63,072 bases of DNA from Acidobacteriota bacterium (lineage in GTDB: Bacteria > Acidobacteriota > Terriglobia > Acidiferrales > UBA7541). The notes beneath the pieces were generated by a model. It was given only the letters and a program-made list of their open reading frames with translations. It had not been told where the DNA came from and ran no database searches. A program made the position numbers and the translations under genes. The DNA lies in assembly GCA_003223295.1 (NCBI GenBank), contig QHYM01000129.1:1-63072 (forward strand). Reading direction: 5' to 3'. Below are positions 1-9,014 of the stretch, piece after piece. How positions within the stretch are numbered: the stretch's first letter is position 1; each line of letters begins with the position of its first letter.

Positions 1-103
1 CCTCGACTTCGCCTTGAGGTTTGGGGGTTTGCTTGCGGATGGTAATGGTTGCGGACCGAGGAAGTTCTCTTTCTTTTGCGCGTGCAGTGCCGGGTGTAGC
101 CAC
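1..103 (-). CDS. Partial hypothetical protein, N-terminus only
   Basis: A GTG codon at 101-103 (read on the minus strand) is preceded by an AAAGGAGA ribosome site about 7 bases upstream. An open frame then runs off the left edge of the window. The visible 34 residues begin VATPGTARAKERELP and are rich in Arg, Lys, Pro and Thr. The gap to the end of the upstream kinase gene is only 21 bases, so the two genes are probably co-transcribed. I do not recognise the family. The start is supported by the ribosome site and spacing only; function is unknown. Confidence 0.5.
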   Translation of the reverse strand, partial: MATPGTARAKERELPRSATITIRKQTPKPQGEVE

Positions 104-124
104 GATGATTCTCCTTTCGAAGCT

Positions 125-2737
125 TTACCGCATTCCGCGGGGAGTGAAATTCGGGTCAGCGAGGAGCCCCAAAAGGGCGGGGCGGCGCTGAAGGTCGGAC
201 AGAGTATATCCGTTCTTGAGGCTCTGCTGCGCATATTGGATGGCGCGGCGGCGATCGCCAAGACGGTCATAGGTCTCGGCAATGTCCGCGAGGACCCAGG
301 GGTCTTTGGGCGCGATGTGGAGGGCCGCGTTCGCTGTGGCGACGGCCTTTTCGCGAAGTTTGTCTTCCGCGTAGTAGGTGCTGAGCATGGACAGAACGGG
401 CGCTTCCTGGGAATTCAACGCGGTGTATTGCTCGAGAAGGTTGAGCGTCCTGGCGCGTGCCGGGCGCATCTTTTCGTCATCCTTGAGCCAAATGTAGGCC
501 TGCTGCAGATTGGACCAAACGCGCCAATCTTTGTCGTTGAGCTCCAGGGCTTTGCGAGTGGCCGCGGCGGATTCGGCGTAGCGCTTTTGATTCATGTACA
601 ACCAGCCCAAGTTGGCGTAAGCCTGATAATTCGGCGCGAGTTGAAGGGATTTCTGAAAAGCGGCCTCGGCAGCAGCATCGGATTTGGAATCGCTGAGCTC
701 CATATACTCGATGCCGAGATTGTTGTATGCGCTGGTATTGTCGGGGGTCAGTTTGATGACTTCCTGAAATTGCGCGATGGAATCTTGTACGCGCTTCTGA
801 CGGTCGTAGAAGTCGCCGAGGGCGTTGTAGCCTTCCCAGTAGTCGGGTCGAAGCGCAATGGCACGCTTGTAATTGGCTTCGGCGTCGGCAATTTTGCCGG
901 TGCTCTCGTAGACTCCGGCCATGCCGGTCAGGGCGGCGGCATCTCGCGGATTGATGTCGAGGGCCTTTTGGAATCCCTGCAGCGCCAAGTCGTTCTTTCC
1001 GAGCGTCGTGTTGAGCAGCCCCATTGTCACGTGAACCGCAGGCAGGTGAGCATCGATCGCGATGGCGGTTCGGCAATTTGACAGAGCTTGATCAATCCAT
1101 GCGGGATGGTGATCGGTCTGGAATTTCAGGCGATAGGCATCCCCGAGTGTCGCGTAACCCAACGCAAAACGCGGGTCCTTTTCTACTGCCGAATTGAGCG
1201 CAGCAATGGCCAGGTCGAGATTGCCGGGCTTGTCATAGCGCTGCATATATCCCAAGGCTTTGAGGTACGCCTCATAGACGCTTGGCGTTACGCTGCCGGA
1301 AGGCGAGGGGGCGGTCTCGGACGCATTGACTTTCATTAAGCGGGCGAGACGAGTGACGGCCTGATCTTGAAGAGCGCCGAGGTCGCCACGGTCGTCCTCG
1401 AGCTGTATCGAACCGATCTGCCGGAGGCGCTTCGCGTCAATCAGGACCACGGTCAGCCGCAAATTCTGGCCTTTGCGCTCAACCGTTCCCTGCACGACCA
1501 TGGTGGCGCCGAGCTCGTGAAAGGCTGACGTAGGATCGCTCACTTTCCTCTCGCGCACCACGCTCGCGGGCACAACCCAAAGCGATTTCTGCGCGGCCTC
1601 CAAGTTCGACAGCTCGTTGGTCATCGAGTCCATCAGGCCTTCGGCGACCGGCTGATAGTCGGGATCGTTTCCCGTGCTGGCAAACGGAAGAACCGCAATG
1701 TGTTTCTCGCTGCCCGCATAGGCAAGCCCCACGAAGCGCTCGCGAATTGATGGAAGAAAGAAAACCAGCACGGCAACCAAGACGATGCCAAGCGAAGCGG
1801 CCCACAGCCGTCGGGTTTTCTTCGGCGTGCCCGTGGTCCACCGCGGGCTGGACGCGTTCTCGGCATACTGTTTTAGGTTTCTTGCGCCGATCGAGCGGAG
1901 TGTCGTTTCCTCAGGCCAGGACGGGGTCGAGGTAATCTGAGCACGCGCCGCTTCCAGAGCGCGGAGCATTTCGTCTGACGTGGGATACCGGCTCTCCGGC
2001 TTTTTGGAAAGAGCTCGGTAAATGACTGGTTGCAAGACAGCCGGAGCCAGGTCCACTGCCGCCGGCGCCTGATTCAGAATGGCGAAGGTCATTGCTCCTG
2101 TATTCGGCCGCATGAACGGATGGCTCCCGGCGAGCATCTGCACAAGAATTACGCCCAGAGACCAAATGTCGGAGCGCTGATCAATCGTTTCGCCGAGAAT
2201 TTGCTCGGGAGCCATGTAGGGGAGGGTCCCGGTCGACGAGAGACTTTGCGTGGCGCTAGCGCTGGCCACCACGCGGGCGAGCCCAAAGTCCACAATTTTA
2301 GCTACATTGTCTTTTGTGATGATGATGTTGGACGGTTTAACATCGCGGTGGACGATGTGCTTCGCGTGAGCCGCGCTCAGGCCACGGGCAATTTGGATGG
2401 CAAGGTCCAGCGAGTCGCGGACAGGAGTCGGCCCGCGTGACAATTTTTGGGCCAGGGTTTCTCCCTCGTAATAGGCCATGACCATGAAAAGCCGGTGATC
2501 TTCGGTCTCCTCGATACCGTGGATGACGCCAATATTGGGATGATCGAGAGCGGAAGCTGCTCGTGCTTCGCGGAGGAGAGTCTCTTTGTCCCGCGAGCTG
2601 AGGACCAGGTCAGAGGAAAGAAATTTCAAAGCAACTGCACGCTCGAGCTTCAGGTCGAGCGCTTTGTACACCACACCCATCCCGCCGGCACCGAGCTTCT
2701 CGGTGATGCAGTAATGCGCAATGGTTTGACCGATCAT
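125..2737 (-). CDS. Membrane Ser/Thr protein kinase with TolB-like and TPR modules
   Basis: This is an 870-residue Hanks-type kinase. The ATP loop is GAGGMGVVY (residues 16-24), the likely ATP-binding Lys is K38, the catalytic loop is HRDVKPSN (130-137), DFG is at 150-152 and APE at 176-178. One membrane segment lies near 312-330. It is followed by a TolB/adenylate-cyclase-associated-like domain (about 346-465, starting HIAVLPFAS) and roughly eight to ten TPR repeats to the C-terminus. The predicted topology is a cytoplasmic kinase with an extracytoplasmic sensor and TPR part. This architecture is common in Acidobacteriota. The frame is open for another 109 codons upstream, but that extension is low-complexity Arg-rich and antisense to the next gene. 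I start at the ATG that begins MIGQTIAHY, which opens the kinase fold. The substrate cannot be read from the sequence. Confidence 0.92.
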   Translation of the reverse strand: MIGQTIAHYCITEKLGAGGMGVVYKALDLKLERAVALKFLSSDLVLSSRDKETLLREARAASALDHPNIGVIHGIEETEDHRLFMVMAYYEGETLAQKLSRGPTPVRDSLDLAIQIARGLSAAHAKHIVHRDVKPSNIIITKDNVAKIVDFGLARVVASASATQSLSSTGTLPYMAPEQILGETIDQRSDIWSLGVILVQMLAGSHPFMRPNTGAMTFAILNQAPAAVDLAPAVLQPVIYRALSKKPESRYPTSDEMLRALEAARAQITSTPSWPEETTLRSIGARNLKQYAENASSPRWTTGTPKKTRRLWAASLGIVLVAVLVFFLPSIRERFVGLAYAGSEKHIAVLPFASTGNDPDYQPVAEGLMDSMTNELSNLEAAQKSLWVVPASVVRERKVSDPTSAFHELGATMVVQGTVERKGQNLRLTVVLIDAKRLRQIGSIQLEDDRGDLGALQDQAVTRLARLMKVNASETAPSPSGSVTPSVYEAYLKALGYMQRYDKPGNLDLAIAALNSAVEKDPRFALGYATLGDAYRLKFQTDHHPAWIDQALSNCRTAIAIDAHLPAVHVTMGLLNTTLGKNDLALQGFQKALDINPRDAAALTGMAGVYESTGKIADAEANYKRAIALRPDYWEGYNALGDFYDRQKRVQDSIAQFQEVIKLTPDNTSAYNNLGIEYMELSDSKSDAAAEAAFQKSLQLAPNYQAYANLGWLYMNQKRYAESAAATRKALELNDKDWRVWSNLQQAYIWLKDDEKMRPARARTLNLLEQYTALNSQEAPVLSMLSTYYAEDKLREKAVATANAALHIAPKDPWVLADIAETYDRLGDRRRAIQYAQQSLKNGYTLSDLQRRPALLGLLADPNFTPRGMR

Positions 2738-2829
2738 ACGGCTGGGGAGAGAAGATGAGTCAATTCTAGGTGTACATGCAGGGCAAGTCAACGAACGCGA
2801 ATCGTCGCGAGGCAGCGCTGCCCGCAGCG

Positions 2830-3612
2830 TCAGTAGAAAGCCACGCCGCCGTCGACGTTGATAGATTGCCCTGTCATTGCGGTCGATTGCTCCGAGCAAA
2901 GGAACAAAGCAGCGCGCGCGATTTCGTCTGCGGTTTGCGCACGGCCCTGCAACAAACCATTCAGAAAGCCCGCCAGTTGCTCTTCCGCGCTGACGCCCAT
3001 TTTCTTTGCCAGGACCGCGCCGAGCTCCTTCGACATTTGCGTTTCCGTGACTGGCCCCGGGCAAATCGCGTTCACGCGCACGCCTTTTCGCGCGCCTTCT
3101 GCCGCCGTCACCCGTGTTAAGCCCAGCATTCCCGCCTTGGCCGCGGCGTAGGCTGAACCCCAGGCGTAGGCCGCCTTCGCGGAAAGGCTGGAAATGTTCA
3201 GGATCACTCCGGAGCCGCGCTCATACATTTCAGGCAGCGCCAGTTTCGACAGCAAGAAAGCCGCGCGCAGATGCACAGCGATGACTTTGTCGAATTCCGC
3301 GAGGGGATACTCTTCCACAGGAACCACGGGACCGTAGTGCCCCGCATTGTTCACCAGGATGTCGATCCTGCCGAATTTTTCGCGAGTTGTAGCGACTACA
3401 TGCGCGCACGCAGCCTCCTGCGTCAAATCCGCGGTTGCGTATTCCGGGCGGCCGCCGCCGTCCGATATTTCCTTTGCGACCGCGGCAAGCTCCTTCTCTG
3501 TGCGCGCGGTAAGAAACACCGCTGCGCCTTCTTTGGCGAACAGATGAGCGATAGCCCGGCCGATTCCTCGGCCGGAGCCGGTAATGAGCGCAACTTGATT
3601 TTTCAGTAGCAT
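2830..3612 (-). CDS. SDR family NAD(P)-dependent oxidoreductase
   Basis: A 260-residue classical short-chain dehydrogenase/reductase. The nucleotide-binding motif TGSGRGIG is at residues 11-18, followed by the NNAG motif, a catalytic Ser in NISSLS and the YxxxK pair in YAAAK. The C-terminus has the usual SDR ending MTGQSINVDGG. It probably carries out an NAD(P)(H)-dependent oxidation or reduction of an alcohol, ketone or acyl substrate in the cytoplasm; the substrate is unknown. The frame extends 13 codons upstream to a TTG, but neither start has a clear ribosome site. The ATG at 3612 puts the Rossmann strand at the family's usual position. It lies 92 bases upstream of the kinase gene on the same strand. 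Confidence 0.9.
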   Translation of the reverse strand: MLLKNQVALITGSGRGIGRAIAHLFAKEGAAVFLTARTEKELAAVAKEISDGGGRPEYATADLTQEAACAHVVATTREKFGRIDILVNNAGHYGPVVPVEEYPLAEFDKVIAVHLRAAFLLSKLALPEMYERGSGVILNISSLSAKAAYAWGSAYAAAKAGMLGLTRVTAAEGARKGVRVNAICPGPVTETQMSKELGAVLAKKMGVSAEEQLAGFLNGLLQGRAQTADEIARAALFLCSEQSTAMTGQSINVDGGVAFY

Positions 3613-3874
3613 GGGGATAATGAGGATAGAAGGGAAGGACCGTCGAGGCAAGGAGTGAAGCGAGCCACAACAATGAAAAGAAAAGCCCTATCCACCCCAA
3701 AGAACAGGAGGAGGCAGTACTGCCGTACCCGGGCGTTTGCCTGATTGCGCATGCAATCGGCGTGGGGGACAATTCAAGAGTGCTGCAGAACATTGACGTT
3801 CGCGTAGAATCATCTGTTGGGCCAATGTAGGTCCTTTTCCCTCCAGCCCTAGATTTGACTCAAAGGTAGAATGC

Positions 3875-5497
3875 ATGTCTCGATTCCGCCCACATTCTTG
3901 GGCCACACTCCCGTTCGCTGCCATTCTGTTCGCCGGATGTGCAAACACATCCGGCCCTGTCCTCAGCGGAGGGCCACCAGGGCCGCCTTCCAGCACGGAC
4001 GTGATCACCTATCATTACGACAACCAGCGTACGGGACAGAACCTGAACGAAGTGACCCTAACACCCGCGAACGTCAACTCGACAAAGTTTGGCAAGCTGG
4101 GCGAATTTACCGTGGACGGCAAAGTGGACGCGCAGCCGTTGTACCTCTCCAATGTGTCGATCAGCGGAAACAAGAAAAACATTCTTTACGTGGTCACCGA
4201 GCACGGCTCCGTTTACGCCTTTGACGCTGACTCCATCAACGGCATGACCGCGGCATCTTTGTGGAAAACTTCAACATTAGGCAGCGGTGAAACCACGAGC
4301 GACAATCGTGGCTGTGGGCAGGTTTCGCCGGAGATTGGCATCACCGCTACGCCGGTTATCGATCGTACCCGCAACGCCATTTATGTCATCGCCATGTCAA
4401 AGAATTCCGCTGGCAATTATTTTCAGCGCCTCCATGCCCTGGATCTTGCGACGGGGGCAGAGCTTTTCGGCGGGCCAAAGAACATCACGGCAACCTACCC
4501 GGGCTCGGGCGACAATAGCTCGGGCGGAAACGTGGTATTTGACCCGAAACAGTACAAAGAGCGGCCGGGCCTGCTCGAAATCAATGGAACAATTTACACC
4601 ACGTGGGCCTCGCACTGCGACATCCGCCCTTACACTTCCTGGATTATGGCTTTCAGCGCCAGCAGCCTGGCGCAGACCAGCGTCTTGAACCTGGTTCCCA
4701 ACGGCAGTGACGGCGGAATTTGGATGTCAGGCGCAGCTCCGGCTGCAGATGTGGCGGGAAATATTTTTTTCCTCGAGGGGAACGGCACTTTTGAAACCAC
4801 GTTGACCGCTCAGGGGTTTCCTTCCAACCAGGATTGCGGAAACTGCTTTGTGAAACTCTCAACCAGCGGCGGCCTGGCGCTTGTTGACTATTTCACGCCG
4901 CACAATACGATTGCCGCATCCAATGCTGATCTCGATCTCGGTTCGGGCGGCGCGATTGTGCTTCCGGATATGAAAGACGCCACCGGAGCGACGCGGCGTC
5001 TCGCCGTCGGAGGGGGTAAGGACTCCACTATTTATGTCGCCGACCGCGACAATATGGGAAAGTTCAATGCCAACACGGATCAAATCTATCAGGCGATTCC
5101 GATGGGCGGACAGGTGTTTTCGATGCCGGCTTATTTCAATGGGACGGTTTACATCGGGGTGGTCGGCAACGCCCTGAAGGCTTTTCCGGTTACCAATGCG
5201 AAGCTTGCAAGCGTCCCCTCTTCGCAGTCCACGCACGTGTTCAGTTACCCCGGCGTTACGCCCAGTGTCTCCGCAAGCGGCGCAAGCAATGGCATCGTCT
5301 GGGCCATCGAAAACAGCGGCGCCATTCTTTTTGCCTACGATGCCACCGACCTGACCAAGGAACTCTACAACTCCAATCAGGCTGCCAACAGCCGCGATCA
5401 TTTCAGCGGCAATAAATTCATTACGCCCATAGTGGTCAACGGGAAAGTGTACGTTGGCACGCCGAACAGCGTGGCTGTGTTTGGCCTGCTGCCTTAG
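3875..5497 (+). CDS. PQQ-like beta-propeller lipoprotein
   Basis: A 540-residue exported protein. The N-terminus has a lipoprotein signal (hydrophobic stretch followed by FAGC, with Cys near residue 22). The mature part looks like an eight-bladed quinoprotein-type propeller. It has repeated blade motifs such as ILYVVTEHGSVYAFDA, AIYVIAMS and KVYVGTPNSVAVFG. Such proteins resemble PQQ-dependent dehydrogenase or BamB propellers, but no dehydrogenase active site can be assigned, so it is more likely a surface or periplasmic scaffold. It is convergent with the DUF4442 remnant, whose ancestral stop overlaps this gene's stop codon. It has no operon partner. Confidence 0.8.
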   Translation: MSRFRPHSWATLPFAAILFAGCANTSGPVLSGGPPGPPSSTDVITYHYDNQRTGQNLNEVTLTPANVNSTKFGKLGEFTVDGKVDAQPLYLSNVSISGNKKNILYVVTEHGSVYAFDADSINGMTAASLWKTSTLGSGETTSDNRGCGQVSPEIGITATPVIDRTRNAIYVIAMSKNSAGNYFQRLHALDLATGAELFGGPKNITATYPGSGDNSSGGNVVFDPKQYKERPGLLEINGTIYTTWASHCDIRPYTSWIMAFSASSLAQTSVLNLVPNGSDGGIWMSGAAPAADVAGNIFFLEGNGTFETTLTAQGFPSNQDCGNCFVKLSTSGGLALVDYFTPHNTIAASNADLDLGSGGAIVLPDMKDATGATRRLAVGGGKDSTIYVADRDNMGKFNANTDQIYQAIPMGGQVFSMPAYFNGTVYIGVVGNALKAFPVTNAKLASVPSSQSTHVFSYPGVTPSVSASGASNGIVWAIENSGAILFAYDATDLTKELYNSNQAANSRDHFSGNKFITPIVVNGKVYVGTPNSVAVFGLLP

Positions 5498-5986
5498 CTT
5501 CTTGTTAAGGATAATTCGCGGCGACGGATGTAGATGATTTTTTCTACTCCCGCGCGCACCGTTCGAGAAGCATCCGTCAATTCCACGACCTAGTTACGAT
5601 CCACCGACCGCTGTGTGTCTAAGGCCGTGCGAATGGCCGCCAGTTCCGCGCCGTTAATCACAAACCGAGCGTGCAAAGTTTCCCGGCCGGGTTTCAGAAA
5701 TTCGATCCTGGCTGCTTTGTCCCACACGATGAAATCCGGTGCCAGCCGGCGAATCAGCATGAGCATGTAAATGGGGTCGACCGCCGAATAGATGCTGCCG
5801 CCAAAAATCGTTCCCACATAGTTGCGGGTGCGCCAGGAGAGTGGCAGCTCCAGCCGCACGTCGCTCCAATCCTCGGCAATATATTTTCAGCTTGCCGCCT
5901 GTCCCGCGGTAACAGCCAAAAAGATAAAAGGACCAGCAGCATAGCTTGTTGGCAATGGCCGGAGGTAAAAGCATGGCACGCGCCAT
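5494..5986 (-). pseudogene. DUF4442 (thioesterase-like) gene, frameshifted and with a nonsense codon
   Basis: Three blocks match the DUF4442 hotdog-fold family (YiiD C-terminal-like). The first is CYRGTGGKL in one frame. The second runs from YIAEDWSDV through RNYVGTIFGGS and FIVWDKAARIEFLKPGR in a second frame. The third block, VVELTDASRTVRAGVEKI then IYIRRR, is in the same frame as the second. The first two blocks are separated by a 1-base shift at an AAAA run near 5886-5889. The second and third are separated by an in-frame TAG at 5590-5592, after which homology continues for 31 codons to a TAA at 5494-5496. An intact gene would encode roughly 160 residues. It looks inactivated by two lesions; the A-run indel could be a sequencing error, whereas the TAG is a substitution. 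Confidence 0.75.
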
Positions 5987-6043
5987 CCTAGCGCACAGGC
6001 AGGGAGCTTCGAAGTAGAAGGCCAGCGCACGTGACAGCGGAAA

Positions 6044-6946
6044 TCAATCCCTTTCCCCGCGCGTGTCCGGCACTTTGAATTTCGCCGCTGCACTAATCCC
6101 AAAGGCTTCCAGAAGCTGCGCTTGAACCTCATCGGTCAGCGTATTGATGCGCTCAACTCCCGGCCCGCCCGGCCCCACACGATACCGAAGTTTTCGTTGT
6201 CCGGCGGGCGTTTCGATGATTTGCAGCACCTTATCCGCAATTTCCTGCGGGTTGGCTCGTGAGCTACGGATCATTTGCAAGATTCTCTCGGGAACCTGCG
6301 CCATTTCTCCGTACCCGGCTCGGCGACCAGCATCTTCTCCTGCCTCAAGTTTGTCGGCAATCGGCGTTGCGTAAGCGCCCGGCTCGAGGATAACGGAATC
6401 AATTCCTTGCGAGGCAAGCTCGTAACGATAGGTCTCGGCAAGCGCTTCCATCGCAAATTTGCTGGCGCAGTACATCCCCATCCCGGGAATCGCCAGGCGT
6501 CCCGCGCCGCTGCTCACGTGCAGCAGCAAACCGCTCCCCTGCCGCTTCATCGCGGGGAGCACCGCGCGGTTCATGCGCTGCACTCCGAAGAAGTTCACGT
6601 CCAATTGCCGTTGTGCTTGCGCGAGGGTGACGGTCTCGGACAAATCCATGATGCCGGAGCCTGCGTTGTTGAGCAGCACATCGATGCGCCCGGTTTGCGC
6701 GAGTATTTCTGCGACAGCCTGCTCAACGGAAGCATCCTGGGTGACGTCCAACTCGAGCACCTGCAGATTCAGGGCTTCTCGTCGCGCAAGCTGTTCCAAT
6801 TCGCGCGCTGAGGCCGCGTTGCGCGTTTTCGTATTCCGCATGGTTGCAAAGGCATGGAATTTCTTGCGCGCCAATGTTTCCGCAATCAGCCGCCCGAAGC
6901 CGCTGCTCGTTCCCGTGATCAGTGCAACTTGTGCCTTGCCGGACAT
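6044..6946 (-). CDS. SDR family oxidoreductase
   Basis: A 300-residue classical SDR. It has TGTSSGFGR near the N-terminus, the NNAGSGIMD motif, a catalytic Ser (HVSSGAG) and YCASK as the YxxxK motif. The C-terminal extension after the Rossmann core is longer than in the 260-residue SDR at 2830-3612, and the substrate-loop sequence differs, so the two are not recent duplicates. It is probably a cytoplasmic NADP(H)-dependent reductase with unknown substrate. The start ATG at 6946 gives MSGKAQVALITG; no good ribosome site is visible upstream. It stands alone between the DUF4442 remnant and the DUF4136 gene. Confidence 0.88.
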   Translation of the reverse strand: MSGKAQVALITGTSSGFGRLIAETLARKKFHAFATMRNTKTRNAASARELEQLARREALNLQVLELDVTQDASVEQAVAEILAQTGRIDVLLNNAGSGIMDLSETVTLAQAQRQLDVNFFGVQRMNRAVLPAMKRQGSGLLLHVSSGAGRLAIPGMGMYCASKFAMEALAETYRYELASQGIDSVILEPGAYATPIADKLEAGEDAGRRAGYGEMAQVPERILQMIRSSRANPQEIADKVLQIIETPAGQRKLRYRVGPGGPGVERINTLTDEVQAQLLEAFGISAAAKFKVPDTRGERD

Positions 6947-7069
6947 GAACTAGGAGGATAGAGAGGAACGGTCAGAACGTAAATAGGAGTGATTTTCTCC
7001 GCGCGCCCTGTGGCCTTTGACGACCTGACATGTTCAGCGGTGCCTACGAAAAAAACTCAAAACGGAGCC

Positions 7070-7729
7070 TTACTTGGTGGTTCTTAGGTCTTTCAGCAGA
7101 TGATTGACCAGGCCAACGATATCTTCCTGGGTTAAAGTGAAGGTGTTGTAGTGCACGCGTTTCGCGCCAACGGCGCGATAGACGAGGTGCTTCGTCGATT
7201 GTTCGACGAAATCGAATACGATGGTTCCTTCGCGGAAGCGGATGTGTTCGTAACCGACAGCCGTAGGCCCCCAGCCCCAGGATTCCCAGCAGCCAAACGG
7301 GCCGCACACCAAGCCCGGATAACCACCGTAGGCGACTGGAACCCTAACGTTGCGGCGCTCGACGGCGAAATGATAGTCCACCAGGAAATCGGCAGCCTGA
7401 GGGTCGCTGATCCGATTTAGGCCTTTGGAAGCAAGCGTTTTTTCGATGGCCGTCTTCACGCGCTGGCGGACCGCGTCGCTATCGGCATCGTTATCGCGCA
7501 CCAGGGTTTCGCCGCGCGAAGCCACATCGCGTGAGACGACCGGGCGCGAATCGCGGGCCTTGGTCTGCTCCGTTGCCGGGCGCCATGCCCAGGTGGCGAG
7601 CTTGTGAATGGGGACGTCGGGGTCATGTGTGATTTGGACATAGTCGTCGCAGCCCGCGAGCAGGACTCCGCAAAATAATGCTGAAACCGCGAGCAGGGGT
7701 GATTTTCTGAAACCCATCGTCCACGCCAT
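7070..7729 (-). CDS. DUF4136 domain lipoprotein
   Basis: A 219-residue exported lipoprotein: a basic start (MGFRK), a hydrophobic stretch and the lipobox LLAGC. The mature part has the DUF4136 pattern: an early TWAWRP motif (family T-Y/W-W-x-P), a central region of IxxxLxxKGL type and a two-stranded end HYNTFTLTQEDIVGLV. A Gly/Trp-rich patch (GPFGCWESWGWG) sits in the middle. The ATG at 7729 is chosen because GGAGG lies 8 bases upstream; a longer frame to 7774 has no ribosome site. Members of this family are small envelope lipoproteins of unknown function. Confidence 0.82.
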   Translation of the reverse strand: MAWTMGFRKSPLLAVSALFCGVLLAGCDDYVQITHDPDVPIHKLATWAWRPATEQTKARDSRPVVSRDVASRGETLVRDNDADSDAVRQRVKTAIEKTLASKGLNRISDPQAADFLVDYHFAVERRNVRVPVAYGGYPGLVCGPFGCWESWGWGPTAVGYEHIRFREGTIVFDFVEQSTKHLVYRAVGAKRVHYNTFTLTQEDIVGLVNHLLKDLRTTK

Positions 7730-7819
7730 GAGAGCGTCCTCCAAGTCCGACACCATTTCCACTCTGTTTAACACGGCGGATGGAAAGGAGTTGCGCTGCT
7801 AAGAAGTAGGTACCCCGTT

Positions 7820-8170
7820 TCAAACGGGTACGGCGACCCAATCCTCAGGCGGGAAAACCACTGGCCAAAACTTGGGATTGGGCCGGTCAAACTCAAAGGC
7901 CACGGCAAAATCCCCGTCTGGCGTGTCTTCGATCCGTACAACGCGGCAGCTCTGCTCCACCTTGTTCTGAGGGTTGACGAGCAGCATGGGTTGCCCCACG
8001 TGCAGCTCCATCTGCATTTTCAGGAGTCCGCCGTGCGCATTGACGACTTGTGTCAGGGACTCGACTTGGTGGCGTTTGTGTTTGGTGTCTTCCGCGATCA
8101 CCGTGACGCGCATGCGCAACATGACGCGTTCGCTGCGCCGCCGGTTTATCGGGTTGGAGGTACTCGCCAT
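7820..8170 (-). CDS. PilZ-domain protein
   Basis: A 116-residue single-domain protein. RRRSER near residues 10-15 fits the PilZ RxxxR motif that contacts cyclic di-GMP. The remainder is beta-rich, and the second motif, normally D/NxSxxG, appears weakened to NAHGG. The end (VAFEFDRPNPKFW) is the typical hydrophobic last strand. Acidobacteria carry many such short PilZ-like proteins, and not all bind c-di-GMP. The HD-GYP gene about 850 bases away would be a c-di-GMP phosphodiesterase, a weak contextual link. The degenerate second motif makes binding uncertain. Confidence 0.75.
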   Translation of the reverse strand: MASTSNPINRRRSERVMLRMRVTVIAEDTKHKRHQVESLTQVVNAHGGLLKMQMELHVGQPMLLVNPQNKVEQSCRVVRIEDTPDGDFAVAFEFDRPNPKFWPVVFPPEDWVAVPV

Positions 8171-8303
8171 GGATCTCTCGAAACTGCCTTTTATTGGTTC
8201 GGAACTAATTTTACTCTGGGGAAGGGCCTTGAAGAGCGGGCGGAATCAGCAGGCGTTGCGTAAGAGGACAGAGCCGAAACTTTGCGTGTCCGGCCGGGTG
8301 GCC

Positions 8304-8915
8304 TCAACGCCTCGCAGAATGCAGCATCGTCTTGAGGCGAGCCTTCACGCCGGGCCATTCCGAGTCGACAATGCTGAAGTAAACGGTATGACGGATTCGC
8401 CCGCTCGCGGTAATCATGTGGTTCCGGAACGTGCCTTCTTCGCGTGCTCCAATCCGCAGAATCGCCGCGCGCGAGCGCTCGTTTAACGAATCTGTTTTCA
8501 ATTCCACGCGAATGCAGCCAAGCGTTTCGAACGCGTGCTTCAGCAACAGATACTTGGCTTCCGTGTTTGCCGCCGTTCGCTGCCATTCGCGCGTCACCCA
8601 GGTCCAGCCGATTTCCACGCGCCGGTTTATGCGCTCGATGTTGCCGTAGCGCGTACTTCCGATCGGCCGCCCTGTCTGCCGTTCCACGAGCGCAAACGGC
8701 AGAGACGCGCCTTGTTCTTTTTCGCGAAGCGCGGTCTCAATGTAGCCGGCCATTTCGTCGATCGTTCGAACTGGCCTGGGGATCCAGCGCCACAATTCCG
8801 GGTCCAGGCCCACGGCTGCCAGTCCCGCGAGATGATTTTTCTGCAGCGGCTCCAGACGGATGTGCTGGCCTTCCAGGACCACGGGCGCAACGACCATTTC
8901 CCTGATCATGGGCAC
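8304..8915 (-). CDS. GNAT family N-acetyltransferase, RimJ/RimL-like
   Basis: A 203-residue acetyltransferase. It starts with the RimJ/L-type sequence VVLEGQHIRLEPL. It has IGSTRYGNI followed by RRVEIGWTWV, then an acetyl-CoA-binding region around RTAANTEAKYLLLKHAFE and the late motif CIRVELKTDSLNERSRAA. It resembles the YjgM/RimL-like group that acetylates protein N-termini or small amines; the substrate is unknown. The frame opens with GTG at 8915. In-frame ATGs at 8909 and 8897 are possible alternatives, and none has a strong ribosome site. Confidence 0.85.
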   Translation of the reverse strand: MPMIREMVVAPVVLEGQHIRLEPLQKNHLAGLAAVGLDPELWRWIPRPVRTIDEMAGYIETALREKEQGASLPFALVERQTGRPIGSTRYGNIERINRRVEIGWTWVTREWQRTAANTEAKYLLLKHAFETLGCIRVELKTDSLNERSRAAILRIGAREEGTFRNHMITASGRIRHTVYFSIVDSEWPGVKARLKTMLHSARR

Positions 8916-9014
8916 GGAGTCTTACGGATGCGAGCGAAAACGGACAGCACCAATTTGGATATTTCTTCTGATTGTTATTGGATGTGAAGAAGGCCTTGTA
9001 GGTGCCAAGCTTCG

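Noticed and set aside
14-1081. 355-residue plus-strand frame
   Set aside because: It is the antisense shadow of the TPR part of the kinase gene; the kinase frame has clear repeats and motifs.
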